A DNA stretch of 64,000 nucleotides from Camarhynchus parvulus (taxonomy: Eukaryota > Chordata > Aves > Passeriformes > Thraupidae). The position numbers and the translations under genes were made by a program. Below the pieces are notes generated by a model, which saw only the letters and a list, made by a program, of their open reading frames with translations, searched no databases and was not told where the DNA came from. The stretch's first letter is position 1. Each line of letters begins with the position of its first letter. Positions 1 to 14,972 of this stretch are shown here, one piece after another. Location: assembly GCF_901933205.1 (NCBI RefSeq), contig NC_044574.1, forward strand, positions 22,429,733 through 22,493,732, given 5' to 3'.

Positions 1-1260
1 ACAACATCTCTCAGAGCCTAAGATCAAATATCATGTCCTGTTATGATTTCAAGGACTACATATCCCCACTGTATCTAAATTCCTTGCTTCATTCATTGTG
101 CAACCATCAGATCCTCAACTTTCTGAAAAAGTCCTTTCTGTTTTCCATGTGATTTGAAATAGTTCACTTTTACTCTAATATTTCACTGAACCTCTCATCT
201 ACTTAAGGACCATATGAGGCTATAAAAAGTTTTCCTATACAAACATACTTTCCTAGAACCCCACTAAAATAGCTGTTTATAGAATATTAGAGCAGTTCAA
301 GAAGTTAGTTTTCATTTTGGCAAAATAATTATTCCTATATAAATAGTGAGTATTTTCCATCCTTCTAATGATCTCACATAATACTAAAAAGCTAGTATTT
401 GTCCAAGTAGAAAGACTTTTATCCTTAATTTTTATTAGTCCTTGACTTTTAGAAAGCCTACCTATCAGCTGTATCTGCTTTTAATTACATTAGCATAGGC
501 AATTAATAGTGAATATATTCCGTCCTCCACCAAAAAAGAATGCTCTAACAGATAAGAAATTAGATAAGAAGAAAATTGGAATAGTCTCACATGCAAGGCA
601 GGACGACAATTCAGAACACCATCTTAGCTATTTCCTGAAAAAAGTCTTCAAGAAGTTGTGTGACACACCAAACTGTACCATTTAGAAATGCCTTCTGAAC
701 ATCATATGTTGTAACTGAAACTGAATTTCATTTACATGTTGGTAAATCAGCCTTTGAAATCCTTCATATGGAGGTCATACTAGGTAGGAAACACAAATTA
801 TGAGAACATAAGGAACACATCCAATAAACCATGTCAAAACAAGATAATCCTTTATTTTTACTCCATGCTCTATTATGAAAAGATACAAAACATTTAAGAC
901 AGACCTTCACTTCCCAAAATTTCAGCTTAACCTGAAAACCTAACTGATGGCACTACTGTGCAGAAATCTGAGAAATCTGAGGGAATTTTAAGCTTTTGGA
1001 ACTTTTGGAAGCCATGCTAAACCTCTTCCACATTACTATTTATAAAGCATCACTGTTTTATTCAAAGATTTAGGAAATCATTAAAGCGACAAGTGTTATG
1101 TGGTAGCTGTATTTTCAGAACCTTTGTCTGCAACTACAATAATAGTAATACCCTTTCATCAAGGATTAATGAAGGAAAATAACTTTTTTTGTTTAACCAT
1201 TTATATCCAGTGACTTATCAGGCTACCACAGGCATCTGCTTTTCTGTTTTCCACATTCAG

Positions 1261-1357
1261 CTGCTACCTAGATATAATTTTTCCCTGAGGCACTTGAAAA
1301 TTTCATTGCTCTGTCATATTAAGCGCATATCCAACAGAAGAAATGATAGGAAAGACT
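1261..1357 (+). other. possible exon by splice consensus (weak)
   Basis: A pyrimidine-rich run ending CATTCAG (to 1260) looks like a 3' splice site, and GTAAGTATG follows at 1358 as a near-consensus donor. The 97-bp interval between them is stop-free in the frame starting at 1261. The encoded peptide resembles no family I know. The length is not a multiple of three, and no linked partner exon is visible. Such pairs arise by chance in 64 kb, so this is a lead only. Confidence 0.12.
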
Positions 1358-3765
1358 GTAAGTATGTCCAAATTTTGTCTCTGTGTGTGAGGGGGTGTTT
1401 GGTTTTTTGGATTTTAGTTTATTTTTGGGATGGGGGGGCTTTAATAGGATAATAAAAATTTTTATCCTTATCTATTTTGCACCCAAATGGACTTTCTGAC
1501 ACTGTTCTTAAGTCTTTACAGTAAAAAAAGTAGTAGTCTGCAGAATCTTAAGATCTACAGAAGTTACAAATCTCCAAAATCTTTAATTACTGTCCACTAT
1601 GACTAAACCCTTAAACTAGTGACTTTTATGTCAAAAAGACAAAACCTTTTCACTTTCTCAAACCAAGATAAATGCATTATCCCTGAAGTTTAAGGGTGGG
1701 ATAAGAAAGCAAGCTAGGCCATAGGTAACTGAATGAGCCTTTAAAACAAATCCCATCTAGCTCCAACTGTTTATATCTAAGTTTGAATTCACCAGGAGGA
1801 CATCTGAGAGTTCTTATGATCCATTTTTGGCCATCAACTTCTACAATCCCGTGCCTTGAATTCAATTCCTTGTTTACTTAATCACATGACTCAGGAGCTG
1901 CCACTTTGAAGGCATATTCATTTTTCCTTACTTTTTAAAATTATCTTTAATAATTCTATCTCTTCCTAATTAATATTTTTTAACCAGTAATCAGTATATT
2001 AAAAAAATACTTTTCTTCTGAGAGGGAGAAAATAACAATGGAGCAATGTACATATATAAATTTATCTGTGTATATTTACACAAATACAGCACTGCATGTG
2101 TGCACATAGATACCTAAACTGCAAACTATAAGGTGCTTGATTATGAACATGCATGACACTTCTGTCAATCCTAGCAGTCAGTATTTTTCTGTCCAAACAA
2201 ATTAATAATAATTTGCGATGTTTTTCTCATTTGCATTCTGACCTGCAGTAACAGTTTCAGAAAACAACTAAGATTTTAAATAGAAAAAGTTGTCAACTAA
2301 GTTTTCAAGCAGCAATTCTGCAGTCTTAAACACCAGATTTGAGCACTGTTTTGGATAAATTTGAACCACATCAGACAAAAATATATTGTATTTCTGACCA
2401 TCAAGAGTGTAGAACCCTCCTTCAACCACCTCAACTTTCTATACACCTGTGCTCATAGCAGTGTACTCAGCAAATCCCCATCAAGCAAAACACCACCAGT
2501 ATAAAGTTAATTTTGTTGGTATTTTTGGAGGTGTTTGAAACAGCAGCATATGGTTATACTAGACCAGAGTTTTATATAAGTCCATTGAGTAAAGACTCCT
2601 AAAACTGCAGGTGCTCTATAATCAACCTGCAGTCTCATACTGTAGCAACTTATTCCAGCCTACCCAGAAGCTGTGCTAAACTAAACTTACTTGAGATATC
2701 AGAAATAGAGACCTAGATGAAAGAAAATGAACTATTTTCTCTCCTGTGTTTTTTCATCATTATATGAGCCACAACTACTTTGAACAGCAACTCTCAGAAA
2801 GTAGGAAATACTTAGGTAACTTCTCTGCAGGCATTATGCTGTTAAACAATTTGTGTAATAATGTGATTTTTCACACAACACTGGGAGAAGTTGTTCAATT
2901 TTTTTCTGAATAAGGTGGAAAAATAGCCACTAAACATCAGACTAAAAGTTTAGAAGTGGGAGCATACAAAGAAATCCAACCCTTGATACAACAGATGGCT
3001 ATATAAATGGTAAACTACTTAGATTTTTTTTTTCAAAACTAAGGACTTTCCATTTTAGTTCAAGCCATGACACCATTATGTAAAGTTTGTTAGTGAACTG
3101 ATTTGGACTGCTTTCATGAAAATCAGCAATTTAAAATATAGCTTCTGTTCATTTAAGGTTACAAATTAGATATATAAGGCAGCACTTCATCTACCACTGA
3201 AGTGCAGCCATCTGTTACATAGAAGGCATTTATACAGAACAGCTCAAAAATTAGGAAAAATATTATAGAAAACTGAGAAGAAAAATGGAGACAACTTGAA
3301 CAGAATGCTGAGAACAGCTTCCTCCAAGCAGTCAAGAGCTGTGATTCCCACAGTCCAAAGGCCAATAATTACAAACTTGGACCCCAAAAACTGGGTACTC
3401 AAATCCATACTGAGACAACTGAATACATTACTGTATTTCCAAAGCTGTTGAGCACCATCTTTTTCAAGAGGATATTGTATATGACACTTCCTAAATATGG
3501 AGGTAAATCAGTTAACTTTGTTTCCCCCACTTTCTAAGGCTGCAAACCTGGTCTCCATCAGGGTATGAAAACCTCTGTGGTATGATGTTTCCTGTCCTAC
3601 CACTCAGTGGCCCACACAGTTTTGTTGTTTATAGTGAAGGACACCGCCAGGTGGTCTGCCATGGATCCTCTCTGTGCTATCTAACTGTGTCAGTCATCAC
3701 AGCAGAAATCAGCAGGCACAGTGTTATGTGAAAACTAAAGTACCTAGAAAAACTGCTTTTTATAT

Positions 3766-3842
3766 TACAAAAAAGAGGGAGATGAGAGAAAAAGAAGAGA
3801 GGAAAAAAACTGAGAGAAAAAGAGCCTGAGAAATGGGGGTTT
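3766..3842 (+). repeat. purine-rich low-complexity tract
   Basis: This stretch consists mostly of A and G with GAGA and AAAGA steps and only scattered pyrimidine interruptions. It is ordinary vertebrate low-complexity sequence. Long purine strands can form triplex DNA, but the interruptions make that weak here. Confidence 0.6.
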
Positions 3843-6800
3843 TGAGTTATTTTCCATATGACTTTCCAACAAAAAAGGAATTTTTCTTTCCTTCTTTAGC
3901 AATATTAAACAACTTCTGAGCAGCTTGTCTCAGAAACAGATGCTTACTGTAAAGCCTGACTGAAAATATACATGAATATACCATAAATATTTTTATGAGT
4001 AAGTAGAATATATTTTTTAAAGCACATTAAAAATTATTACCCCAAAGAAAGACAGTGGGACTTTAATTATGGACTTATTAACCAGGAATTTAGTCTCGGT
4101 ATTTTATTTTTCTTTAATTTGTCCTTTTCACCTATTGGTTATTACTGTGACTTATGACTATACCTTAGCACTTCATTGGTGTGTCATGTATGCTTGTCAA
4201 GAATGCCAAGCAATTCTTTCTTTAGATCCCATTGTAACAAAAAAACCAGTTCAGGTAACCACAACAGCAGATACAAACTTATATATAAGGGACTCTACTT
4301 ATTTCTAGAAGCTCTAACAGCAAGTAGAAATTATCATACAGCTATAGAAAAATGGCAAAATTTTAAAACAGTTGTTTTTTTAAAGAATTAAGGTTAGGAA
4401 GCTCACAAAAGTCAGTACTAACATCAATTTCTGAATGATGACGAAGCATAAATCTACAGAGAACATACTGTGATGTAACATCAAACAAGTCAAGCTACTT
4501 GAATGAAAAGAATGAAAACCTGACAGCCAAGCACACTGACCTATCGAAATGAATCAACTGGGGAAACCACAGACCAAAAAGGGCCTCATTTTAAAATATT
4601 TTATTGGCTATAAAGTATTTTGCAGACATGGCACACATCCTGGCTGCAAACCCTGTTGTCACTGGCAACCACTTCCAGGACAGAAATTGTGTAACCACAC
4701 GTCAGTGATATTCTGTTTGAATAAACTCCTTGTCAGGAGTGTTGATTGGCTCAATCAAAATATTGTGGTAAGAGAGTAACAATATTCCTTATCAAAATAA
4801 GGGATGGCTTGAGATGACCTGCCCAAATCTGGCCAGCTGCAAACTTGTCTGTCTACAAAGGGTGTGGTTTCAGACACAGGTTAACTCATTCTGGATATAT
4901 TTCTGTGCTCTTTGGGAAATTGACCATTGTCCAAACTAGATTAAAGTATTGTAGTCCCCACTAGCAAAGTGTTGATGTTGCTCTTTGAAAAACTTAATAA
5001 GTAAGGAAAAGAACATGTTATGTAGTATATATGGGGGTTTTAACTGGTCTTTCCCATTGGCTTAGGGCACAGAACTTCTGACCGGGCATGCATATCAACC
5101 AAGAGTGTTTCTGTTTCAGCAAAACCCAAAAGTAAGGGAACTACACAAGTCTCAAACTATATGTATAGATAAATTATTAATAAACTAAAACTACAATGTT
5201 TAAATTTTTGAAGTTAAGCCTGCTTCAGGGTTTGAGGCCTGTTTCAGATAGACCCACACTCTTCTTGACCAGAAGATGAGGCCATTGTAACTGTGCCCTC
5301 ACTCTGCAAGCCAAGTGATATTTGAGATTGAGAAGTTTGTTTCTGGCTTTGCGTTGTATAACCAGACAAAACATAATTCAGCCTGAGAAGTAGAATATAT
5401 TAAGAATATCAAAAAAGAAAAAAGAAAGCAGCACATTCAGGGAACTACACAGGTTCTGTTTTGGACTGGCGGGTGTGTTTGCATGGGGTTTTTTCATTTA
5501 GAAATTTTTTTTTCTAGTTTTTTTTTGAAAGATAAATTCTTTTAAGCTGAATAGAGTGATTCAAAGTTTTTTTCAGAGTTGGTCCAAAACCAACCATCTA
5601 TTTGTTTTTACAGCATTACAAGACACGAGATTCTAGATTGATATATAATACATAGTGGAATAAAAACAGAGTTATAATTCCTTTTCAAAATTCTCATAAG
5701 TTAATTCAGAACCAAAAAAAAGCACACAAAAAGAACAAATAGTAGCAATAACTGGAATAACTGTAATTGGGAAATTTTATTCTGAACAGTAGAAGCTCAA
5801 ATTTCACTCTTTCCCCTGAATACTGAACTAGGATGTACAATAACAAAAGAAAAACTTTAAATATCTTTACTTTTTTCATTTATCCCATAATCATTTTTCT
5901 TATTGCTATAGTCTTACATAAAACATAATTAATATTAAAATACTAATGGTGTCTCTATTTAAATGATTACTTGGCACAGAGACACACAACATCAAAAATA
6001 TACAGGCCACAAAGTGTCACCTTCACATGGAAGGAATTCCCTGCAGTGAAACTGGCAAAGCTCAGCCTGGTCATGAGTCATGCTAAAGATTCATTTAAAC
6101 TACTGGAGGGCATCCAACCTATTTAAAAGTCTGGCTACAGGGTATAACATGTTGCATTTTTGCCTTAGTTCTGATGTATTTGAGCATAACTAGAGCATCT
6201 CTTAACTTCTTACCTTCCCCCACCCTTGCCAAAGCATACTCAAGTGGTATTCCACTTACCTACCAATTCCTCTCCTTGACTTATTGTTTTGCCTCTCATA
6301 TCCATTTAATTTGCCCCCCCTGAAAATGCTTCTGCTTGGAAGTCTAAGAACTCTAAAACTTTTTATCATTTTTTTGAAGTGACCTCACATCTATGAAGAC
6401 GCCAGTTTGTTTTGGGAACATTCAGTATTTTCTGGCCATGTGTTGAAAAGGAAAAAAAAACAATAATAAAAATAACCCAGACAATATTCCCAAGGAGACT
6501 GTTATCACAAGTCAGCAGCACAATAAGAATATCTTGGATATGAGTGTCAGTGAAGAGATTATCTGCTGACTGCTGTGTGATGCAAAAGCGAGGAGGAAAA
6601 CAGAAACCATGTTATGAACTACAATTACAAGACCACTGCGGCTCATTATCTTTATGCCATATCTTTGAATAGATGTATATCTGGTTTGGCTGAATATTAG
6701 CTTGTAACTCTTGGATGTATCTCAGTGCTAAAAGGAGCAAAGCCTTGTTTACCTGCCAACATTTTCTCACAGCTGGAAAAAAAAAAAAGGATGGAGATTT

Positions 6801-9800
6801 CAAGTTGAAAATAACAAGCTTATCTCAAAGTTTCCTATTCAATAGCCGTATTTTAACATAATTTTTTCCCATGCCTTAAAAATTTCAGCCCATCCATTCT
6901 TTTTTGTTCCCTGAGGAAAAGAGCTGATACACAGACTGAAGAAAAGAACCATACTCTGCTCCCACATGAAGGGCAAGATGGAGACAGTCAAAGTGTGAGG
7001 TCAGAGAAAAACAGCAGACATTCAGCTGATGTGATTGTCCAAGATGCACACAGGCTTTAGACTGCAAAATGTGTTTTAAAATTCCATCGTATTTTACCTC
7101 TAGTAATTTTTCTGTCCTCCCTTTCAGCATCTCCAGAAAGATAATAGGCAAGTGCAGTCTTACAGCAATAGAAACTAACAGGACAGAGTGCATAAGCAAT
7201 ATATTTCTTAACTAGCAGCAAAAAAATGTCACCAGCAACTCAGTTTCTGAAAATTATTTCTCCACAGCAACTAAAGTAATATTCTTAAAAAACAAATGAA
7301 AATAATTAATTATGGTGCCACCACTTGCTTACACAAGTTGAATCACCTAACAGTTAGGTGCCTGGAATCTAGCATCTAGCCTGAGCAATCAATAGAAAAG
7401 TATAGATCCATCCCCATTGATTCATCCCCTTGGCTCCTGGGGAACTATTTGTCACTCAGCAAGCTACATAGGACACCCAGCTTCTAGGCAGCTTAAATTT
7501 GCTTGGATAAATTCCAAACAAAGCTTTACAAAGTTTTCAAAACCGGAGACAGAAAAACTGTTCCCATGTCTGGAATCCAGTTCTCCTGACTGTGTTGATT
7601 TGCACCAATGTTGTGGGGCTAAAAAACCCATATTCAGAATACTTAGTAAAATAACACGATTAAGCAAGAGAAGTATATTTCAGTAATGTGAATGACTGAT
7701 CATCAGTTGCATTCTGGTTCTGTGTTCTTGGCTCTTGAACATACATTATGTTCAAATTGCAAACAGTTGCTATTAGCAAGACAATGCAGTATTCTGGATC
7801 AACACATGATGTGCCCAAATCTGAACACACAGAAAACCCTCAAGGGAAAGTAACTTCCCATCAGACTACTAAAGGACTAATATCCTTATACACTTTATCC
7901 ATTGTCCCTTTTGTCCTCAGTTTCACAATCTTACCAGTTCATTTGGTAGACTTATAATACCTCTCTGTGAATGATCTATCCATGAATTGAAATAATTTTG
8001 CAGCTTCAGAAGGTTGGACAAGTAAGCCTCTTCTGCAGTCCTATTTATAACGACCTATACCATGAAGTACAACATACCAGAACATTTTGAGACTAGCACT
8101 CAAAACTGTCCATGCTTTTGTCCCATACTCAGTGCCCTATATCTGATTACCCTCTGTTTACACATGTGCAAAGCTACTGTGTGAAGGTTGAGAAAATTTT
8201 TACTTATTTTCAGAAAAAATAGTTCAGACTATAGTCAAACAATGAATCATCTGAGATAAGTCACAGTATTCTCATTTACTTGACTGCTCAATATTTAGTA
8301 CTTACTCTAGTGCTAATGGAAGTAGTCATAAATCCTAGTAATCCTTTGGGACCTATTAACACTGGCTTTTCACTGACACAGTCTTTCTCTGTTCTTCATT
8401 TGACTCCCCACACAATCAGAGACATACAACAGACTATGCAATTTAAGTGCATTTCCTAAGAGAGAATATTAAAAGCAAGTGTAACAGATAAAAAGAGCAA
8501 AGCATTAGAATGGAAGAAGATGAATTAAGACCAGAGAACCAAAGGCAAACCCCCGTCTAAGCAGGCCACCCACACTGTTAATATGGATAAGTGAACAATT
8601 TTAAAAAGGAGCATAAATGTTAGCATGTTTGTATTGCAAACTGGTAAATGCTCCAGTTACTGCTTCCCAAAATAGCAAGGAAGTGGCACATCTCTCCTCA
8701 TGAGATCTCAGCATCACACTCTGAGCTATGAAGTAAACTAGGTTACACAGGTTTATTGGAAAGTCTGCTTATTGCCATTGGGAAAAGAGCATTTAATGGA
8801 CCTGGCTAATAAAGAGGCTGTAATACTGAAACAGGTCATATGAATACAAATAAAATATACCTCTCATTGTACTTTTACCTTCACCATGAAGGGAAGGTAA
8901 AGGGAAAAATTCTCCGAGCTTCCCCCATAACACATCCATGGATACTTAAGCAAAAATTAGAAACAATGAAACTTCAAGCCAGAAGTCTTTCAGAGATTTA
9001 ACTGTTCAAGAATTCCACCAGACAACTTAAGCTATTGCATGCTACTGTCTCACTTAGGTAGAGGTATTTTGGACTTTCAGTGCTGTAAAACAGTTGAGTA
9101 CATCTGTATTATGAGTGTTGAATAGCCACTATAAAACCCAAGTGGTTAAGAATGAAACAACTGAAACAATCCCTTTTATTCAGGGCTCATTTAATGAACA
9201 TCAATTTTTTGGATGTTCTGGGGAGAGCCAATCACCATGTTTATGTCATTGGCTATATGGCTGTAGTTTCACCATCCTCAGTTTTATGCATCTTGAATAA
9301 AATACAGTACAAATGACTCTCTTGGCACTTGCTTCACATTTCTTTACTGTGAAGGGGTGCACTGAAACTCTCCTTGACAGAGGGGCCTGCTCCTAAAGCC
9401 AGATGACCACAGGATCATTGGCTAATTGAATCTTCAGAACCCCCTAAGCCTCACTCTAATCAGCTGTAATTATTTTCTTCCTTTCCTAATGTAACACAGA
9501 ACACATCTTTTCCATTTCCATTGAAATGGGGATGAAAGATGTCATTATTGAAAAGTCTTATAAGTCATTCACATAAAATAGACAGAAATGTAAGGTGAAT
9601 ATTCTGAGAAAAAACCTGAGCACACTTACCTTGCTTTTTTCTTTAAAAGAGGAGTGAAAATTGTGGGTCATCTTGATTTTTAGGTCATTTGACTTCTATT
9701 ACTTTTGTCTTCCACCTTTTTGTAATCTTTCTTATAAATTATTTTACTAAAAGTTAAAGAACAAAATTTATCTGGAGTTTGTATATCCTAGGATATGTTC

Positions 9801-10643
9801 AGGGGAAACTTCCACCATATTTGTGGACACAGTAGATTCCCTGACACAAGTGTTTAAAATCATACAAATATTCAGGAAGCAAAACTTTTCTTTTTATTAG
9901 CTTCTCCTTGCTACACTAATCTGATTAGACTAATAAATTGTAAAGAATGAAAACTGGTAGTTACATCAAATTAATGTCACTGAAACTATTGCAATCCAAT
10001 CAAAACTATTCAATATCCAAACCCATTTTATAGCTTTTCAGATAATCAGCCTAATAAGAGGTTGATCATCTTCAATTACTTTCAAACTGAATGTCAGAAT
10101 ATTTCTCCTATTAATATGATTAAAACAGTCCCATCATCTTCCAAAGGCACTGTGTTTACAGTAGAACTGCCTTGATCTACACAACTAAAACATTGCCTTT
10201 AAAATCCAAAACATGGATTTATGAGCACCAAGCTCTGTTCCTTCTGGTTCCTTTTGCAGCACTGCTGCAATTCTGTTGGCTTGAGCTGGACCTCTTTGGT
10301 GCAACACAAAGGAATCCCAAGCTCTACGGAAATTTATTCTAAAAAATTGGCTTGAAATATTACAGGGCAACTAAAATTCAGTTCTTTCAAGGGCTGTCAG
10401 ATCTCTTCAGGAATCTCTACTGCTTCTTTGCCTAGAATGAGGGACTTAGTTCTTGCTGAACTCCCACAGGGCTGCCTAAGAGCAGCCCCCACCACTGCCC
10501 AAGCAGGGCTGCAATCTGTGCTCAGATGCCCCAGTGGACAGAGCGTCTGGGTGAGAGGGGAAGAGGTCCTGCCACTGAAACCTCAAATCTGCAGTGGAAG
10601 GGAAGTTACAAATGGAAGGTGTAATTTCAAGAAGTTCTAGCTG

Positions 10644-10666
10644 AGTATTAAAGTATTAAAGTATTA
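10644..10666 (+). repeat. short tandem repeat, 8-bp unit x ~3
   Basis: The unit AGTATTAA is present about three times in a row without mismatch. It is too short to be a polymorphic minisatellite and is probably a replication-slippage product. Confidence 0.8.
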
Positions 10667-11167
10667 TTTACCTTATATTTACCTGAATGTTTTGTTGGAA
10701 GACATTTCTATATTCCTAAAACAGAACATAAGCAGTGTTAGGTGTAACTCTAGGATGAAAAAGTAAGTTTCACTACAACTGCATCCTATTAATTTATTAA
10801 ATAATGCCAAACTCCAGAGGAGATTATGTACCTGTAGCTCATTTACACTTGGGCTTTTTGCATGTACACATCATCTGTTCTGGACTAAAATACAAACAGT
10901 GCCTGTTCACAGTGAAATTATTAATTAAACAGGAAATAATCAGCCTAATTTTACCGAACTTTAGAGAGCCATGTTGATATTTGACATGCTATACCTACCC
11001 AGCTCAAGAGTGCACAGCTTGTGAGGGACTGTTTTAGTTTGGGGTTTTTCCCCTGACCTCCCCTGTAGACTTAGAGGAATGCATTCATGATGGAGCAAGA
11101 CTGTTTATGTACTTAGAGCTGGCAGTAAAATAAAAGTCAGATTCAGATGTCTGCAGCCTCTAATTAA

Positions 11168-11209
11168 AAGAAGGAAAATGGTGTTTACAAGAAGGAAAAT
11201 GGTATTTAA
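11168..11209 (+). repeat. 21-bp tandem duplication
   Basis: The segment AAGAAGGAAAATGGTGTTTA is followed immediately by a second copy with a G-to-A change in the GTGTTTA part. The period is 21 bp. There is no coding context. Confidence 0.8.
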
Positions 11210-13544
11210 CTGAAACTGTTTTAGAGTTCTGTTTGCCAGCTGAATGAAAACAAAGGTTAGCATGAAGCAAGTGCACATCCAGGATGAAGGTTTAAGAAAC
11301 AAATAGTATCATCCAACTATTTTAAAATTCTTCCTACAACAATAAAAGAATCCTTGAGCTATAGAAAAAGAAGAGTTTTGGAAAGTAGAGTCTGTTTTTC
11401 ACACAACTATTTTTTAATAAACACCATGCTATATGTAAAGAGCTAAACCTAAAAATAATGAAAGCCTCATAGTTAAAATCAAACAAAACCACTGAGAAGA
11501 AGCTCAAAACCAGAAAACCTTGTACCATCAGGACAAATACTAGTTGACAGACATGAGGCCTCCTTCTCACCATGAGGTGAGAAGTAATGTGACATTTTTG
11601 CCTTCTATCATTCATGAGAGAATTAACTCCCCCTTTTCCTTCTTTGTTTCTAGAAAGAATCCCTACCCCTGTAGTTTACTTTCTGCATGAAGCAGGAGAA
11701 AAAAGGAGGTGGTGGCAGGAGATTGTCTTCTTCCATCATAACTAAAACAGCTTTATAAACACACCAAAACAGGCACTAGATATCCTGGAGCTGAACTTTG
11801 GGTCATTCACCTCTGCTGTTTCCAGAATTATATGCCAACTCAGGCAAAAAAGAATAGAGACAAATAGTATTACAGATGATGTGAGTAGGAGAAAACACCA
11901 AACTGGATCAAATACAACTATCTTGCTCAGCTTCAGAGGTCAGTGTTTTCATCTTGTTCTATAGACAGGAAGATACCCTGGGAATCCTGCCAGGAAAAAG
12001 AGAAGCACCAAAGTTTAGAACAGAAAAAGGCTTAAAAATCCCAGCTAGCTAATCACTTCTGAGGCAGAATGCAGAAAACTCACCCTGAGACAATCTTGAA
12101 GCAATAGCAGACTTGCAGAATTTCTGGTTTTTTTCCTATTTCCCACCCTCGACTGAAAGAGATGGTTCAGTAATAGGAAATATATAACCCAAAGCTGTGC
12201 TAAATTAGACACAAGGAAAGAGTATTGCCCACAATAGTGAGCCAGCAAGGTACCATTTCCAACATCTGTTAGGTATAGCCCTGAAGGGACAGGTAGGTAT
12301 CCTGAAGGGACCAAAAAATTCTCCCTACTGTAGCAGTTTTGCAAGCATGTTCTGCTACTATGTACAGCTATATGATTAGAGGCAATATATTAATATATTA
12401 GACCATGAGGGAAAAAACAAATCACTTCATCACCATTATGTTTTCCTGTAACATATACAACGCAACTTCAGTCAACAGCTTCTTTCTTAAGCAGGATCTG
12501 AAATACAGTGTAAGAAAAATTCTGACACAGAAACACACTGAGCAGAGAAAATCCATACTTTGCAAGTCACGGATGGATGCACAGACATAGAGATGGGAAA
12601 CTGATGAGTGTCTTTATTGGCACCCTGCCTTTTATCAACCAGTACCTCATAAAACCAACATCAGAAAATCAACAAATTATGATGTTCCTCATAGCTGTAC
12701 AGGTCTTCAAGGGCTTCTGAAGAAAAGTCTCCGTTCCTCACCCGGTGTGTTTCTTTTCTGGCATCTTTCACTTAAGAGATGTCCAAAAGGTTTACTAGAT
12801 TAAGTTGATAATCTTCTGCATTTTTTAACCTCAGAAAACAGCCTTGTACTTAGAAGTAGAAATTTCCTTGGACATCTGAAGGAAGTGATTCAGTATGCAA
12901 ACAGCACAAGACCAGAGGCAAGACACACACTTTGTTTTACAAAACGTTAAAAAAAAATCCTCTATATCCTGATCCAATTTCCCAAATGCAAAAAGTCATT
13001 CCTGCCAGCATCCTAAATAAGCTGCTGCACAGACACATATATCACTGAAGGAGATGTGCACAAAAGCTGTCTTAGTAACCAAAAGGGCCTTCAGCAGGTA
13101 TCTTCAGACCTAAGTCATTGTATATATCCAGTGAAAAGTAAAGCTTTCGAAGTACAGAATCTACATAAGAAAGAAAGCTGAGAAAAGTAAGAAAGAGGCA
13201 GAGGATTTAACTATTCATACTTCCTCTTTCTTTTTACGTGCTTGATAAAATGTTCTGTGAAAAAGCTGTACGATGACCAATCTAAAAATAAGCGAGTACT
13301 ATTACAGGATCACTAGAGCAGAAGGCAGCAATTCTTGAGATACTCATTTTGTCTGGGCTGCTGCCAATATCGTTAGCCCTGTCATTAGCTCAGCTCTGGT
13401 GGCACTAGTAATGACATTTGCATAGCATGGCTGGACTGTAGCAATCCCCTGCCAGTTGTTTGGGCCTATTGCAGCCACCTAAGGCACATCCAGTAGTCAC
13501 ATTCTCCTATTCTTTCTTTGGGTAGAATTTACAGGAGTCAAGTG

Positions 13545-13576
13545 AGAAGAGAGCTTTACAAGAAGAGAGCTTTACA
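13545..13576 (+). repeat. perfect 16-bp tandem duplication
   Basis: AGAAGAGAGCTTTACA occurs twice head to tail with no mismatch. The identity of the copies suggests a fairly recent slippage event. Confidence 0.9.
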
Positions 13577-14972
13577 CCCTCCAGCATCATTGCTTTTTTT
13601 TTTTGCATTTTACGTCAGACTAAAACTGTTTGAGGGATATTCCTTGGTGATTTACCACAAGGTTTCCCTCTTTTCAAGTCTTTCTTACAAAAAGTTATCA
13701 GAAACAAGAAGTAGTTGCCAAGATTAGAGATGCTTATTCAGACTCCAGAAGAAGCCTCTCCAAACTCTGAGTCTCCTTCATGTTCGGATTTCATTACTGC
13801 TAATTTAAAAGCTGAGAAAGAGTAGGTGTTTTGAAACAGTGAAGAAGCCAAGTGCATCAAAAGCCTCCTCTGACTGCAGAGAATATTTTGGCTGCTACTC
13901 AGAAACTACTACCATAATTCAATTATTTTAGCTCCAGCTAGGCTTCAGCATTTTGAACGAAAGACTGGCACAGGGAGGAAAAACATAAAGCACTAGAACA
14001 GCAAAACTCAGATCCAAGCAGCAGAAGGAGAATGTGCTTCCAATAAAATGAAAATAAGTTTCATAGCTAATGACAATAACACAGGGCTTTTTCTTCTCTA
14101 AAGTTCTCACCCTACTTGAAAAGTTTTCCAATACCTTAGCCATTAGGATCCAACAGACCACAGAACAGATGTAAATTCTGGATATAAATTCATGAAGTTC
14201 TAAATTATACTTTCAGTTCCATATTCTGATATTTTATGGATCTCATTTTTTATGGTTTTACAAATATAAACCACAGTATTATGTTTGTGAGTTACATAGA
14301 GGTTTAATACATTATTTATATATACTAAATAAAACCTAAGCCCTTCACGGTCTTATTTTGAAGGACACTCTTGCAAGAACCTAGAAAAAAATTAAATTGA
14401 GTATTTAACATCTTACAGTATTTTCCTGAAAAATCAATAATAGAATTAGAAAATACTTGTATTATTTTTTCTTCATTAATTTGTATTCTTTTTTCTTCAT
14501 TCTCAGGTACAATTTTTATTCTTTCAAAGTCAGAAACTAAGGATGTCAGTGGTTTTTTTCTGTTATGAAGTCTATGAACAGTGATTGTTTGTTAAGGAAA
14601 TCAGAAGTTCTATCTTGTGAGCTACTTCATACAAACACCAGTTAATGGGGACTTTGATTTGCTAAGCAAAATTTGACAGGAAATTTCACAGGCAGAAGAA
14701 AAAAATAAAAACTCTTTTCAACCACATTTAACTAATTAAGATTGTATTTAGAGGGTAAAGCTTTTAGTCAATCTTTATTAATGGCATGTAAAGACACTAT
14801 TCCCTTCCACACTCATGCAATCCTCTTCTGCAGGTTTTTTTTCTTGTCTTTCCTCTGAAGCACCTCACTGAGGCTGAGACAACCTTTGGTCAGCTGGACT
14901 AGCAGAGCCTTTCATTTTTCTCTGAAATGTATTCTCTCTATTCAGTCTGTTTTTTCTGTCCTGCATTTCTAG

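Noticed and set aside
6246..6322. Minus-strand acceptor/donor pair with one open frame near the C-run at 6314
   Set aside because: The peptide is short and has no recognisable features, and the acceptor is poor in pyrimidines. It is likely chance.
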